From Methylomonas sp. UP202 (GTDB lineage: Bacteria; Pseudomonadota; Gammaproteobacteria; Methylococcales; Methylomonadaceae): a DNA stretch of 64,000 nucleotides. The stretch spans positions 1,240,001 through 1,304,000 of the forward strand of contig NZ_CP123897.1 of assembly GCF_029910655.1 (NCBI RefSeq), written 5' to 3'. A model generated the notes under the pieces. That model did no database searches and had not been told where the DNA came from. It saw only the letters and a list, made by a program, of their open reading frames with translations. Position numbers and translations under genes: made by a program. Below, in pieces: positions 1-7,826 of the stretch (its first letter is position 1; the number at the start of each line of letters is the position of its first letter).

Positions 1-712
1 ACATCACCAACAACGTGTAAATGCCGCTGGTTTTGTGCAGATCGTAATTGAATCGAACCTTGCCTGCGCCAGATTTAAACGTCAGTGCTTGCCGCCAATG
101 CCCGGTCAGCGGCCACCAGACGATCAGGCCGGTCAAGGTCGAAATAATCAGCAGTGCTGCCGAGATGCCGACGATGATAGCGCTGATGTGCTCGGACGGA
201 ATCAACAGCGCGTAGTGTAATTCGAACACGCAATCGATGAAGGTGGCCGGTAACCAATCGCCGGGCCGGGTCAGCAACATTTTTCCGGTCACTTGTGCCG
301 TATACGGGTTGACGCCGACAATCCAACGTTCGCTTTCGCTGTCCGAAGTCGGAAATTGATAACGCAGTTTGAATGCCGCGTTTTCATTGCGCGGATACAC
401 TGAAAACACGTGTTTGGCCGTCGGCGGCATCACGGTTTTACCGGCGGCGAAGATTTCGGCCAGCGGCCGGTATTCGCCATCCTCGGGCCGTTCGACCGTC
501 AGTAAATCGGGATGCAGCCATTCGTCGATCTCTGCATAGAACACGAGGAAACTGCCGGTGATGCCGTAAATCGACAGCAATAATCCCAAGGTCAAGCCCA
601 GCCACAAATGCACGTCCAGCCAGCGTTTGCGGCGGGCTTTCAGGCGGGACAAGGGCCGGTTTTGCGGGCTCGTCGGAATGTTCGAGGGCGATTGCTTGGA
701 GGTGGCGTTCAT
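1..712 (-). CDS. PepSY-associated transmembrane protein (PiuB-type), 3' end outside window
   Basis: The minus-strand frame opens at ATG 712 and stays open to base 1, so about 237 N-terminal residues are visible and the C-terminus is missing. It starts with a basic stretch (RLKARRKRWLDVHLWLG), then a membrane helix at about residues 33-57, a PepSY-like periplasmic part, and a second helix near residues 178-200 ending in LIVWWPLTGHW. The repeated H-L-W-L-G and D-L-H-K motifs are typical of the PepSY-associated TM family. Known members sit beside TonB-dependent siderophore receptors and are thought to take part in ferric-siderophore reduction at the inner membrane. Here it lies downstream of such a receptor on the same strand, which supports a role in iron uptake. 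Substrate and enzymatic activity are not visible. Confidence 0.85.
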   Translation of the reverse strand, partial: MNATSKQSPSNIPTSPQNRPLSRLKARRKRWLDVHLWLGLTLGLLLSIYGITGSFLVFYAEIDEWLHPDLLTVERPEDGEYRPLAEIFAAGKTVMPPTAKHVFSVYPRNENAAFKLRYQFPTSDSESERWIVGVNPYTAQVTGKMLLTRPGDWLPATFIDCVFELHYALLIPSEHISAIIVGISAALLIISTLTGLIVWWPLTGHWRQALTFKSGAGKVRFNYDLHKTSGIYTLLVM

Positions 713-1077
713 GGGGATAGCAAAACGGTCATGTAAATGGTGCGAAAAATATGCGAATTAAAACAGCCGCCTTATGAAAAATCTGATTGAGTCCATCTGC
801 TTAGTCCCTCACATATGGAAACCGGAAAAAATAATTGGCGCCGATTCCCGAATATGACGTTTAGGCCCCGAAAGTTCCCAGTCTATTTTTGCTGGGAGAG
901 CGTAGGGGGCGACAGGAACCCCAACCCAACGACATCAAAATAATCCTCCAGCTATCGGCAACAGAACATCAGCGATGCCGGCAATTGAGAGCCCAAAAAT
1001 GTTGGGGTTCGTGCCTCACCCCATCAACCTTCGGTTTAACGCCCAGCTCAACCTGCGTGACGGTTCGGCAGCGCCGC
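713..1077. other. Intergenic region with one small hairpin
   Basis: No credible gene is seen in these 365 bases between the TonB receptor stop and the PepSY start. One short inverted repeat is present (TCCCAG at 876-881, CTGGGA at 892-897, ten-base T-rich loop). Its stem is only six base pairs with no clean T tract in the minus-strand sense, so it is not called as a terminator. The gap is long enough for the PepSY gene to have its own promoter; no promoter boxes can be assigned with confidence. Confidence 0.5.
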
Positions 1078-3540
1078 TTAATACTCCAACTTGATCGAGC
1101 CCATCACCGTCATTGGTTCAGCCGGCAAGTTGCTGCGCCGCGAGCGCATCGCGAAGTAATCGGCGTCGTTGACGTTGTTAATGTTGACCCGCGTGGTCAG
1201 AGTCGTGTCGCCCAGTTTGCGACGGTAGGCGGCCATCAGGTCCAGCCGAGCATAGGCGTGGTCGTAATAGCTGTTCGCGGCATCGCCGTAGCGGCGGCCG
1301 GCGGTGTACACACCGCCGCCTAGGCTGAAGCCGTTTAGCCAGCCCTCGCTGAAATCGTACTTCAACCACAGACTGCCTTGATGCACCGGTGCGAACGGCA
1401 AGCGATTGCCAACGTTGGCCGGCGTGGTGACGTCGTTGGTAATGGTGGCGTCGGTGTACGCATAGCTGCCTATCATGCTTAAACCAGCGTATATTTGGCC
1501 TTGCATGTCCACTTCCACGCCCTTGCTTTTACCTTTTACCGGTACCGATTTGAAGATATTGTCGCTGGTCGGGTCCTGAAAAAACTGTGTGCGTTCCAGG
1601 TCGAAATACGCCATGCTGGCGGTGAACTTGCCGTCGTAAAACTGGGTTTTCAGGCCGCCTTCGAATTGGGTGGCGGTGAAGGGTTGGTACAGCGTATTGC
1701 CGCCGTCGGCGTAATCGGCGGCTGGCCCGAATGATTCGGAAAAACTGCCGAACAGCGACAACCAGTCCACCGGCTGGTAGACGATGCCGACTCGCGGACT
1801 AGCGAGATCGTCGGTACGGGTTGCCTGCTTGTAAGGATCGTCGTTCCAACTCAGATATTGGTAGCGGTCGATCCAGTTGTAGCGGAATCCGCCGGTAACG
1901 TGCAGTTTGTTCCATAGCGTCAATTGATCCTGCAGGTAAAACGCCTTGGATGTGTATTCGGTCGCGATATTGTAGGCGTAGGGTGCGTTTTCAAATTGGC
2001 CGATCTGCGCCGCGGTGATCGTCGGCACATTGGGATCAAAGATGTTGATCGTACCGATGCGAATGTCGGTGACTTGGTAGTTCATCCGGTTGTTGTAATA
2101 TTCGCCGCCCACCAATGTTTTGTGTTTGATGCCAAATGTCTCGAACTCAAAGGTGCCGTTGACCCAGGCCGTCAGTGATTCGGACTTTTCCGGTCCGAAC
2201 CAAGCGTTGCGGCGGACGTTGCCAAAGGTGCTGCCTGGCGTCTCATCGACCCGGCTTAGATAGATGCTTCGCCAGTATTTGTCGTATTGCGAAGAAACCG
2301 CGCCGGCATTTAGCTTGACCCGGTCGCTGAAGCGATGGTCGAGACGAAAGTCGATCAAATTGTTGTGGGTGTTGTTTTTCATGCCGGGACTGCCGCCGTA
2401 GGTTCGCGAAATCGGCACTTGCGCTAGGCGGTTGCCGATCGCCGGAATGCCGAAATCGTAGGCGTTGTTGTCTTCCAGATGCTCGTAGGATAAGGACAGT
2501 TTGGTGTCCGGGGTGACATCCCAACTCAGGCTGGGTGCGAAAAAGATCCGGTCATTGCCCATGTTGTCGCGGAAAGAACCGGCATCCAGATACGAAAAAT
2601 CCATCCGGTAATTCAAGCCGTGTTCCTTGCTGAGCGGCCCGGTTGCGCTGGCTTCGGTGCGGTAAAAATCGTAGGAACCGAAGCGCTGTTCCAGCGAATA
2701 ATACGGCGTCGCGCTGGGTTGCTTGATCGTAGTGCTGATCATGCCGCCGGGATCGCTGAAGCCGTACAACATTGCCGACGCGCCTTTCAAGACTTCCACC
2801 CGTTCGACGTTGGCAAGATCGAATTTGGTGAATGGAATGCGGATGCCGTTGCGGTAATTGGCCATCGTTTGCAAGAAGCCGCGCATCACGTAGTTTTCGA
2901 AATCGCCGCCGAACGGATGGTAGGACTGTACGCCGCTGACGTTTTTCAACGCGTCCTGCAGCCGGTAGGCTTGCTGGTCTTGCATCACGGTACGGGTAAT
3001 CACTTGAATCGATGCCGGCGTTTCCATGATCGGCGTGTCGGTTTTAGTGGCTGTCGTGCTGTTACCGACCGTGTAACTTTTATCGTAAGGATCGCTTGTA
3101 TTGCCGGGCGCCAATCCCAGCACCGTTACCGCCGGCATTGTTGTTGCCGATTGTGGTTCCAGGGTAGTGGTTTTTTGCAATGTCACGGTGTTGCCGTCGT
3201 TGAATCGATAAGAGATCCCCGATCCGGACAGCAAGCCTTTCAATGCGCCTTCCAGCGAATATTGCCCACTAACGCCCGGCGATTGAATGCCCTCGACCAG
3301 CTCCGAGTTGTAAACAAACTGCACGCCGGACTGTTCCGCCAGCGCGCTGAGTGCGGAGTACAAAGGCTGCGCGGCGATGCTGTAGTTGCGACTTTCGCTA
3401 GTGGCGCTGGGGCTTTCAGCCTGAGCCATCGGCAGCGTCGTAGCGCTTATCAAGCCCAGACAAAGCGGCAATGCGCCGATAGCGGATGAGCCTTTAGCGT
3501 GGGATTTTCCCGTCCTGCTTGGGTTTCCGGTTTTTCTCAT
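1078..3540 (-). CDS. TonB-dependent siderophore receptor with STN signalling domain (FecA/FpvA type)
   Basis: An 820-residue outer-membrane receptor that would bind a ferric siderophore and import it using TonB energy. A signal peptide ends at about residue 41 (PMAQA). An STN domain covers about residues 52-102 (YSIAAQPLYSALSALAEQSG), a TonB-box-like stretch lies near 134-141 (MPAVTVLG), the plug follows to about 270, then a long beta-barrel ending in an aromatic residue. The STN domain is known to contact a FecR-type anti-sigma regulator when ligand binds. FecR and FecI genes lie about 2.5 kb upstream on the same strand, now separated by a toxin-antitoxin pair and an IS. GAGGA lies about nine bases before the ATG. 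The ligand is unknown. Confidence 0.93.
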   Translation of the reverse strand: MRKTGNPSRTGKSHAKGSSAIGALPLCLGLISATTLPMAQAESPSATSESRNYSIAAQPLYSALSALAEQSGVQFVYNSELVEGIQSPGVSGQYSLEGALKGLLSGSGISYRFNDGNTVTLQKTTTLEPQSATTMPAVTVLGLAPGNTSDPYDKSYTVGNSTTATKTDTPIMETPASIQVITRTVMQDQQAYRLQDALKNVSGVQSYHPFGGDFENYVMRGFLQTMANYRNGIRIPFTKFDLANVERVEVLKGASAMLYGFSDPGGMISTTIKQPSATPYYSLEQRFGSYDFYRTEASATGPLSKEHGLNYRMDFSYLDAGSFRDNMGNDRIFFAPSLSWDVTPDTKLSLSYEHLEDNNAYDFGIPAIGNRLAQVPISRTYGGSPGMKNNTHNNLIDFRLDHRFSDRVKLNAGAVSSQYDKYWRSIYLSRVDETPGSTFGNVRRNAWFGPEKSESLTAWVNGTFEFETFGIKHKTLVGGEYYNNRMNYQVTDIRIGTINIFDPNVPTITAAQIGQFENAPYAYNIATEYTSKAFYLQDQLTLWNKLHVTGGFRYNWIDRYQYLSWNDDPYKQATRTDDLASPRVGIVYQPVDWLSLFGSFSESFGPAADYADGGNTLYQPFTATQFEGGLKTQFYDGKFTASMAYFDLERTQFFQDPTSDNIFKSVPVKGKSKGVEVDMQGQIYAGLSMIGSYAYTDATITNDVTTPANVGNRLPFAPVHQGSLWLKYDFSEGWLNGFSLGGGVYTAGRRYGDAANSYYDHAYARLDLMAAYRRKLGDTTLTTRVNINNVNDADYFAMRSRRSNLPAEPMTVMGSIKLEY

Positions 3541-3654
3541 GATGTGTCCTCAGTTAAAGATGGGTTCTAGCTGAGAACGATTGGCGGCTGGCTGAGCCGT
3601 ACTAATGGCTATGTGACAAATTGTCGCAGCTCTATTAAGAGGATTTAGCTTGGA
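3541..3654 (-). promoter_or_regulatory. Leader region of the TonB receptor, bounded by an IS end
   Basis: These 114 bases are all that separates the receptor start from the IS1182-like element. If the receptor is transcribed from its own FecI-dependent promoter, that promoter must be here; otherwise expression depends on read-through from, or a promoter within, the IS. A ribosome-binding site (GAGGA) lies just before the start. No sigma-factor boxes are recognised by eye. The regulatory role is inferred from layout only. Confidence 0.35.
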
Positions 3655-5266
3655 CTAGGAGCCTGTCGGACTTAACTTACCAGCACTTCTGTTGTCATCC
3701 AGCTCAGCGAAGACGGCGGTCGAAGGAAGGATTTGCCACTGGTTAGGCGAGCGTTTTGGCGTTGGATTCCGATAACGCCAATCGAGCCTTTTGCTGGCCA
3801 ATCGTTTCGACCATTAGACGACCCTCGCCAAGATATGCATCCGTTTCAAGTTGAAGGCCATGGCCACCAGTTTCCACTCACCGGTGACCGCATCCAGACC
3901 GCGTAAGGAGAATTGGCGAAAGCCGAGTACCTGTTTGATGATCCCGAACACGGGTTCCACCGTGCATTTGCGCTTGGCATAACGGGCTTTGCCTTCGCGG
4001 GTTTTCAAGTACCAACCCATCTTTTCCAGCGGATCGTCGCCAGTCGGTTCCGGCGCATCCGGGGCTAAACGTTCCGCCAACGGCCGATGATGACTGTCAC
4101 GGCCCATGGCGATTAAAGGTTCGATCCGGTTTCGTTCGCAAGCCTGGACGTTGGCGGCACTGAAGTAGCCGGTGTCCGCCAGTAGGGCTTCGGCTTGGCC
4201 CAAGGCGTCGGGCAGTTTTTTCAGTTCGGCCAGCATCGGCTCAACTTGTTGTTTGTCGTTGGTCTGCTGCGTGACCGTGGTGGCCACGATCAGCATCGTA
4301 TCGACATCGACGGCGGCCTGACTGTTGTAGCCTTGCACAAAGCCTTCGTGACTCGGCAGGATGCGCGATTCCTCGTCGGTCAGGTTGATTTGATCGTCGG
4401 GCTTGGGGCCGGCTACCGGCGCCTTGGGTTCCGGGCCTCGCGGCTTTTGGCCAGCTTGCCGCTGGGCTTCCCGGCGGGACACCTTGTCCTCGTATGCCTG
4501 TTCGGCTTGCGCGTCGCGCGGTTTGGCCCGCTCGGCGATCTTGGCTTTCGCTTCACGCAAGGCTTTCAGCCGGTCTTCCCGCCGCGCCAATTCGTCCGGC
4601 AGATCAAGGCCGTCCCGGTCGTCCACCGCGTCGGTTTCGTCGGCCTTTTGCAGTAAGGCCTGAACTTCGTCTCGTAGCTGTGCTTCGAGCTTTTCGATAT
4701 GGCTGTGGGACAAGGCCTTGTGCTTGGAGGCATTCGCTTTGAGCTTGGTGCCGTCCAACGCGATTTGCCCCAGCTTCACCAACTTCATCGCTTGCGCCAG
4801 ACTCAGCACTTGGACGAACAGGTCTTCCAACTCGACCAGGAACGTCTTGCGGAAGTGAGCCAGGGTATCGTGATCGGGATGGGTATCACCAGACAAGAAA
4901 CGAAACGCCACCGAATCGTAGGTGGCCCGTTCGATCTTCCGGCTGGAAAACACGCCGGTGGCGTACCCATAGACCAGCAGTGCCAATAATATCGCCGGAT
5001 GGTGCGCCGCCGAACCCCGACCTTGATAGCGGCTCGTCAACCGGCTTAAATCCAACTGCTCGATGACTTCGACGACAAAACGCGCCAAGTGATCCTCCGG
5101 CAACCATTCGTCCACCGAGGGGGTAATAGATAGGCTTGATGGCGGTTGACAGGAATGAATCGACTCATCAAGGGCTCTCCCGGTTGCTGGTTCTTTCTAT
5201 ACCACCTATTTTATCTAACCAAGTTACCGAATGGACTATTGGCTTTTAAGTCCGACAGGCTCCTAG
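3655..5266 (-). mobile_element. IS1182-like insertion sequence, complete ends
   Basis: A 17-bp perfect inverted repeat bounds the element: GAGCCTGTCGGACTTAA at 3659-3675 and its reverse complement at 5246-5262. CTAG flanks it on both sides (3655-3658 and 5263-5266), consistent with insertion into a CTAG target that is duplicated or shared. The total is about 1.6 kb with one transposase gene on the minus strand. The right-hand CTAG contains the stop codon of the VapC-like toxin, so the insertion left that protein intact. The left end lies 114 bases before the TonB receptor. The transposase shows an apparent N-terminal frameshift, so autonomous activity is doubtful. Confidence 0.9.
3814..5115 (-). 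CDS. IS1182-family transposase, apparent frameshift near the N-terminus
   Basis: The 433-residue frame from GTG 5115 shows the DUF772-type N-terminal domain (LARFVVEVIEQLDL, ATGVFSSRKIERATYDSVAF, DTHPDHDTLAHFRKTFL), then a charged coiled-coil insert at about residues 140-220, a DDE catalytic region (LDGTKLKANASKHKA; EGFVQGYNSQAAVD; LLADTGYFS) and a C-terminal part (CTVEPVFGIIKQVLGFRQF). The usual N-terminus of this clade is found upstream in another frame: ATG 5168 encodes SRFIPVNRHQAYLLPP, which would join directly to SVDEWLPEDHLARF if one base were added in, or the ribosome slipped back one base at, the G5 run at 5119-5123. The gene is therefore probably decayed, mis-sequenced, or translated by slippage. 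Confidence 0.88.
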   Translation of the reverse strand: MDEWLPEDHLARFVVEVIEQLDLSRLTSRYQGRGSAAHHPAILLALLVYGYATGVFSSRKIERATYDSVAFRFLSGDTHPDHDTLAHFRKTFLVELEDLFVQVLSLAQAMKLVKLGQIALDGTKLKANASKHKALSHSHIEKLEAQLRDEVQALLQKADETDAVDDRDGLDLPDELARREDRLKALREAKAKIAERAKPRDAQAEQAYEDKVSRREAQRQAGQKPRGPEPKAPVAGPKPDDQINLTDEESRILPSHEGFVQGYNSQAAVDVDTMLIVATTVTQQTNDKQQVEPMLAELKKLPDALGQAEALLADTGYFSAANVQACERNRIEPLIAMGRDSHHRPLAERLAPDAPEPTGDDPLEKMGWYLKTREGKARYAKRKCTVEPVFGIIKQVLGFRQFSLRGLDAVTGEWKLVAMAFNLKRMHILARVV

Positions 5267-5682
5267 AACCAATTATGAACAGTCAGATTTTGAAAGCAGG
5301 CAAAATCCGAAGTATTGCGGGAAACCAAAATTAGATTATTCACTGCGGCAATCGCGGCAATCTCGCCATCCGCATAAGCACAGGTCTGCCCGGTACTTTT
5401 CAAGCGCGCTCTTTCCTGGGCAAACCATTCGGCTGCCGCTTGTTCAAAAGGCAGAATGATCAAGCCGCTGTTCAGCAGCATGGCTAAATAGGACAGCAGT
5501 AGCGTTTTGCGTTTGGATGCCGGAAGTAGATAACAGCCGTAGTTGAGCTCGTGCCAGACAATGGCGGCGGTCGCATATTCGCCGTCGTGTTTTGCCAGCT
5601 TGTCCATGAGGCCGGCATCAGGTTCTTGCCGTACCGGCTCCGAGAGAATGTTGCTGTCCAGCAGGTAAATTATTCGTCCCAT
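5263..5682 (-). CDS. vapC: VapC-like PIN-domain ribonuclease toxin
   Basis: A 139-residue single PIN domain. Acidic active-site residues are visible in order: D9 in LLDSNILSEP, a central E in WHELNYG, D in YADGEIAAIA, and the terminal SRNTSDF motif. PIN toxins of the VapC class cleave specific RNAs, often tRNA or rRNA, and are neutralised by a partner antitoxin. The start overlaps the antitoxin's 3' end by 13 bases, as usual for such operons. The TAG stop is part of the CTAG at the IS1182-like insertion point; the pre-insertion sequence would also have ended in the same TAG, so the toxin should be full length. The target RNA cannot be inferred. Confidence 0.87.
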   Translation of the reverse strand: MGRIIYLLDSNILSEPVRQEPDAGLMDKLAKHDGEYATAAIVWHELNYGCYLLPASKRKTLLLSYLAMLLNSGLIILPFEQAAAEWFAQERARLKSTGQTCAYADGEIAAIAAVNNLILVSRNTSDFACFQNLTVHNWF

Positions 5683-5954
5683 GAAAAATCTCGGCCACTG
5701 TCCTTGCCGCGTAAATCACCCAGTTCGGCATTGCTCAAGCCGATGTCTAGCTGCCCATCGAGTTGCTCGCGCCAGTCCATAATGGCCTGGTACAGTTTTT
5801 TTTCCGGCTGGATCAGTTGTCGATAGCCGGCTTGCGACAGGATAACGGCAACGGGCTTGCCGTAGCGGGTCAATTGAATCGGCTCATTGACCTCGAGTTG
5901 AGCGAGCAGTTGCGACAAATTATTTTTGGCATCGGCGATGGTACTGGTTTTCAT
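5670..5954 (-). CDS. Phd/YefM-type antitoxin of the PIN-domain toxin
   Basis: A 94-residue protein beginning MKTSTIADAKNNLSQLL, the typical opening of Phd/YefM antitoxins, followed by IQLTRYGKPVAVILSQAGYRQL, the conserved DNA-binding and dimerisation core. The acidic C-terminal tail (about residues 60-94) would bind the toxin. An upstream in-frame TTG at 6017 would add 21 residues unlike the family, so the ATG at 5954 is preferred. It is expected to bind its own promoter and repress the pair. The module sits between FecR and the IS and is probably an acquired addition iron, since neighbouring iron genes do not need it. Confidence 0.85.
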   Translation of the reverse strand: MKTSTIADAKNNLSQLLAQLEVNEPIQLTRYGKPVAVILSQAGYRQLIQPEKKLYQAIMDWREQLDGQLDIGLSNAELGDLRGKDSGRDFSWDE

Positions 5955-6043
5955 AAGGCTGTCCGCAGTTATAGCTAAGATGTTGGCCATCATAGGCTTG
6001 TTGTTAGCAATTGACAACGACTCAGCCAGCTGAATTTCCCAGC

Positions 6044-7018
6044 TTAGGGCTGCAAAAACACCAACGGCCCGGCGTCGATAACCTTGATAGGCAAGGTCTG
6101 TTGCAGCGCCTCCAGCCAGGCATCGGTCTGCTTGATATCGACGGCGATATTGACTTCCCGCTCTGCCAATTTGTCGTCCAGCAACCGGATTTGGCTACGC
6201 CGGTAGCGGTTGATTTCGGCGATCACCTGCTTCAATGGCACGAAATTCATCAGCAGCCTGCCACGGCGCCAGGCGTCGGCGCTGCTTAATTCCGCCGTTT
6301 GCGGCGTACCCAGCCTATCGGCGGTAAAAGCCAATTGTTGACCCGCTTGCAGTGTGGCGCTGTCGGTTTGCGCGCCGGCGGCCGATGGTTGGCTGATACG
6401 GACCTTGCCTTGCAGCAAGGTAACGGCGCCGCCGTTGTCGTCGTAACGAACGACGAAACGGGTGCCCAAGGCTTCGGTGGTGGCCGATCCCGCCGCTACC
6501 CGAAACGGCCGGGCGGCATCGTGCGCAACATCGAATTCGGCTTCGCCGCGCAGCAACTCGATGCGTCGCTCGTTGCCGTTGATCGAGACATCGATCGCGG
6601 TATCGGTATTCAAATGAACGATGCTGCCGTCGGCCAGTGCGATCGAGCTTTGCTCGCCAATGCGGGTGCGGTAATCGGCCAGCGGGTGTTGCAGATAATC
6701 TGGGAAAAAACCAGCCAGCGCCGCCAGCAACAGCGACGCGGCGGCGGTAGCGCTCCAACCGCGTCGAAGCACGCCGCTGGCCCGTCGCCGCTTGGCCGAG
6801 GCCAGACGTCGCCGGCGATCGGCCAGCAGCGGCTCCGGCAGGACTTGCCACAGTTGGGCGATGTCTTGATAGGCTTGCTCGTGCGCCGCATCCTCCCGGC
6901 GCCAGACAGCGAACGCGGCGGCGGTTTCCGCCGAGACCGCGCCGGACGTCAGACGCACGAGCCACTCGACGGCGGTGCGGCGCGCGCGGTCTTCGAGAGT
7001 TTCGGGCGTATCGGTCAT
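6044..7018 (-). CDS. fecR: FecR-type anti-sigma/sigma regulator
   Basis: A 324-residue inner-membrane regulator. An N-terminal cytoplasmic DUF4880 domain (about residues 10-60, AVEWLVRLTSGAVSAE) would hold the sigma factor. One membrane helix lies at about 87-105, then the periplasmic FecR domain (YRTRIGEQSSIALADGS, ELLRGEAEFDVAHDAARPF, ALGTRFVVRYDD), and a C-terminal DUF4974/STN-like part ending LVFLQP. It would relay receptor occupancy to FecI. The gene follows fecI by 61 bases on the same strand; the cognate receptor is most likely the TonB receptor at 1078-3540. The assignment to the family is firm; the pairing is inferred from context. Confidence 0.92.
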   Translation of the reverse strand: MTDTPETLEDRARRTAVEWLVRLTSGAVSAETAAAFAVWRREDAAHEQAYQDIAQLWQVLPEPLLADRRRRLASAKRRRASGVLRRGWSATAAASLLLAALAGFFPDYLQHPLADYRTRIGEQSSIALADGSIVHLNTDTAIDVSINGNERRIELLRGEAEFDVAHDAARPFRVAAGSATTEALGTRFVVRYDDNGGAVTLLQGKVRISQPSAAGAQTDSATLQAGQQLAFTADRLGTPQTAELSSADAWRRGRLLMNFVPLKQVIAEINRYRRSQIRLLDDKLAEREVNIAVDIKQTDAWLEALQQTLPIKVIDAGPLVFLQP

Positions 7019-7079
7019 CGGCGGCTGGGCAAACGGTTTAGGGAAATCACTATAACGAATCGGCGCGGGCTAAACCATA

Positions 7080-7586
7080 TTAGGTGTCCAGGGCTTGGCG
7101 GCATTGCAGTAGAGCGCGGGCCAATTGCTTCTCCACCCAGCTCAGGGAAATGCCCAGACGCGCGGCGATTTCGGCGTGGCTCAGCCCTTCGATCCGGCTC
7201 AGATACAAGATGTCGGCGCATAAATCGGGCAATTCCGCCAGCGCGGATTCGATTTGCCGCCAGTCGTCCCGCGCTTGCGCGCTGCGCTCGGGCGACGCGG
7301 AAACATCGACTTCGGTGGCGCCGCCCAGGTAGTGGTCGAGCAAATCGTGATGGCGTTTCTCGGCGCGCAGATAATCGATCGACAGATTGGCCGCCACCGC
7401 GTAAAGCCACGCGCGCACTTCGCCTTCGCTATTCGGCGGCGGCTTCAGCAAGCGTAGTCGCAGGTAGATGTCTTGAATCAGGTCGGCGGCGGTGTCCGGG
7501 CAACGCAGGCGTTGTTGCAAAAAGCCAAGAATCCGCGGTCGGTGGTCGATAAAAATTTGATAAATGTCGTGTTCCGAGAATGCCAT
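7080..7586 (-). CDS. fecI: FecI-type ECF sigma factor
   Basis: A 168-residue RNA polymerase sigma factor from ATG 7586. Region 2 (IYQIFIDHRPRILGFLQQRL, DLIQDIYLRLRLL, VRAWLYAVAANLSIDYLR) and region 4 (ALAELPDLCADILYLSRIEG, HAEIAARLGISLSWVEKQLA) are both present and make up nearly the whole protein. ECF factors of this class direct transcription of the adjacent siderophore receptor when FecR signals. A longer frame exists to 7694, but its extra 36 residues do not resemble the family, so the internal ATG is chosen. No clear ribosome-binding site is seen at either candidate. A Fur box was not identified in the 240-base upstream gap. Confidence 0.92.
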   Translation of the reverse strand: MAFSEHDIYQIFIDHRPRILGFLQQRLRCPDTAADLIQDIYLRLRLLKPPPNSEGEVRAWLYAVAANLSIDYLRAEKRHHDLLDHYLGGATEVDVSASPERSAQARDDWRQIESALAELPDLCADILYLSRIEGLSHAEIAARLGISLSWVEKQLARALLQCRQALDT

Positions 7587-7826
7587 CCGCGACCAGCCGC
7601 CGATCCCAAGTTGCCAAACGTGGCAAATCCCAAAGCGGAATGCGTGCCAGATTCGTTGGTTTGTACGGTGGACCAGCGTTTTCGGGCGGTTCATGACGAC
7701 AAAGCAGCGGCTCGGTGGTTCGAGCTCGGGTTAAAACTGTGTGATATGCCTCAGCGCTAGGGCATATACCTCACTCAGGCGCCGATCCGAAGGTGGCGGA
7801 AATTATCGAATCCATGGTGTTCGGAC

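Noticed and set aside
5119..5123. Confirmed programmed frameshift in the IS1182 transposase
   Set aside because: The run would give the right fusion after a one-base slip, but a mutation or sequencing error explains it equally; kept only as a question.
6299..7552. Long plus-strand open frame of 417 codons opposite fecR and fecI
   Set aside because: It is antisense to two clearly recognised genes and its translation is rich in Arg/Gly with no family features; an artefact of high GC.
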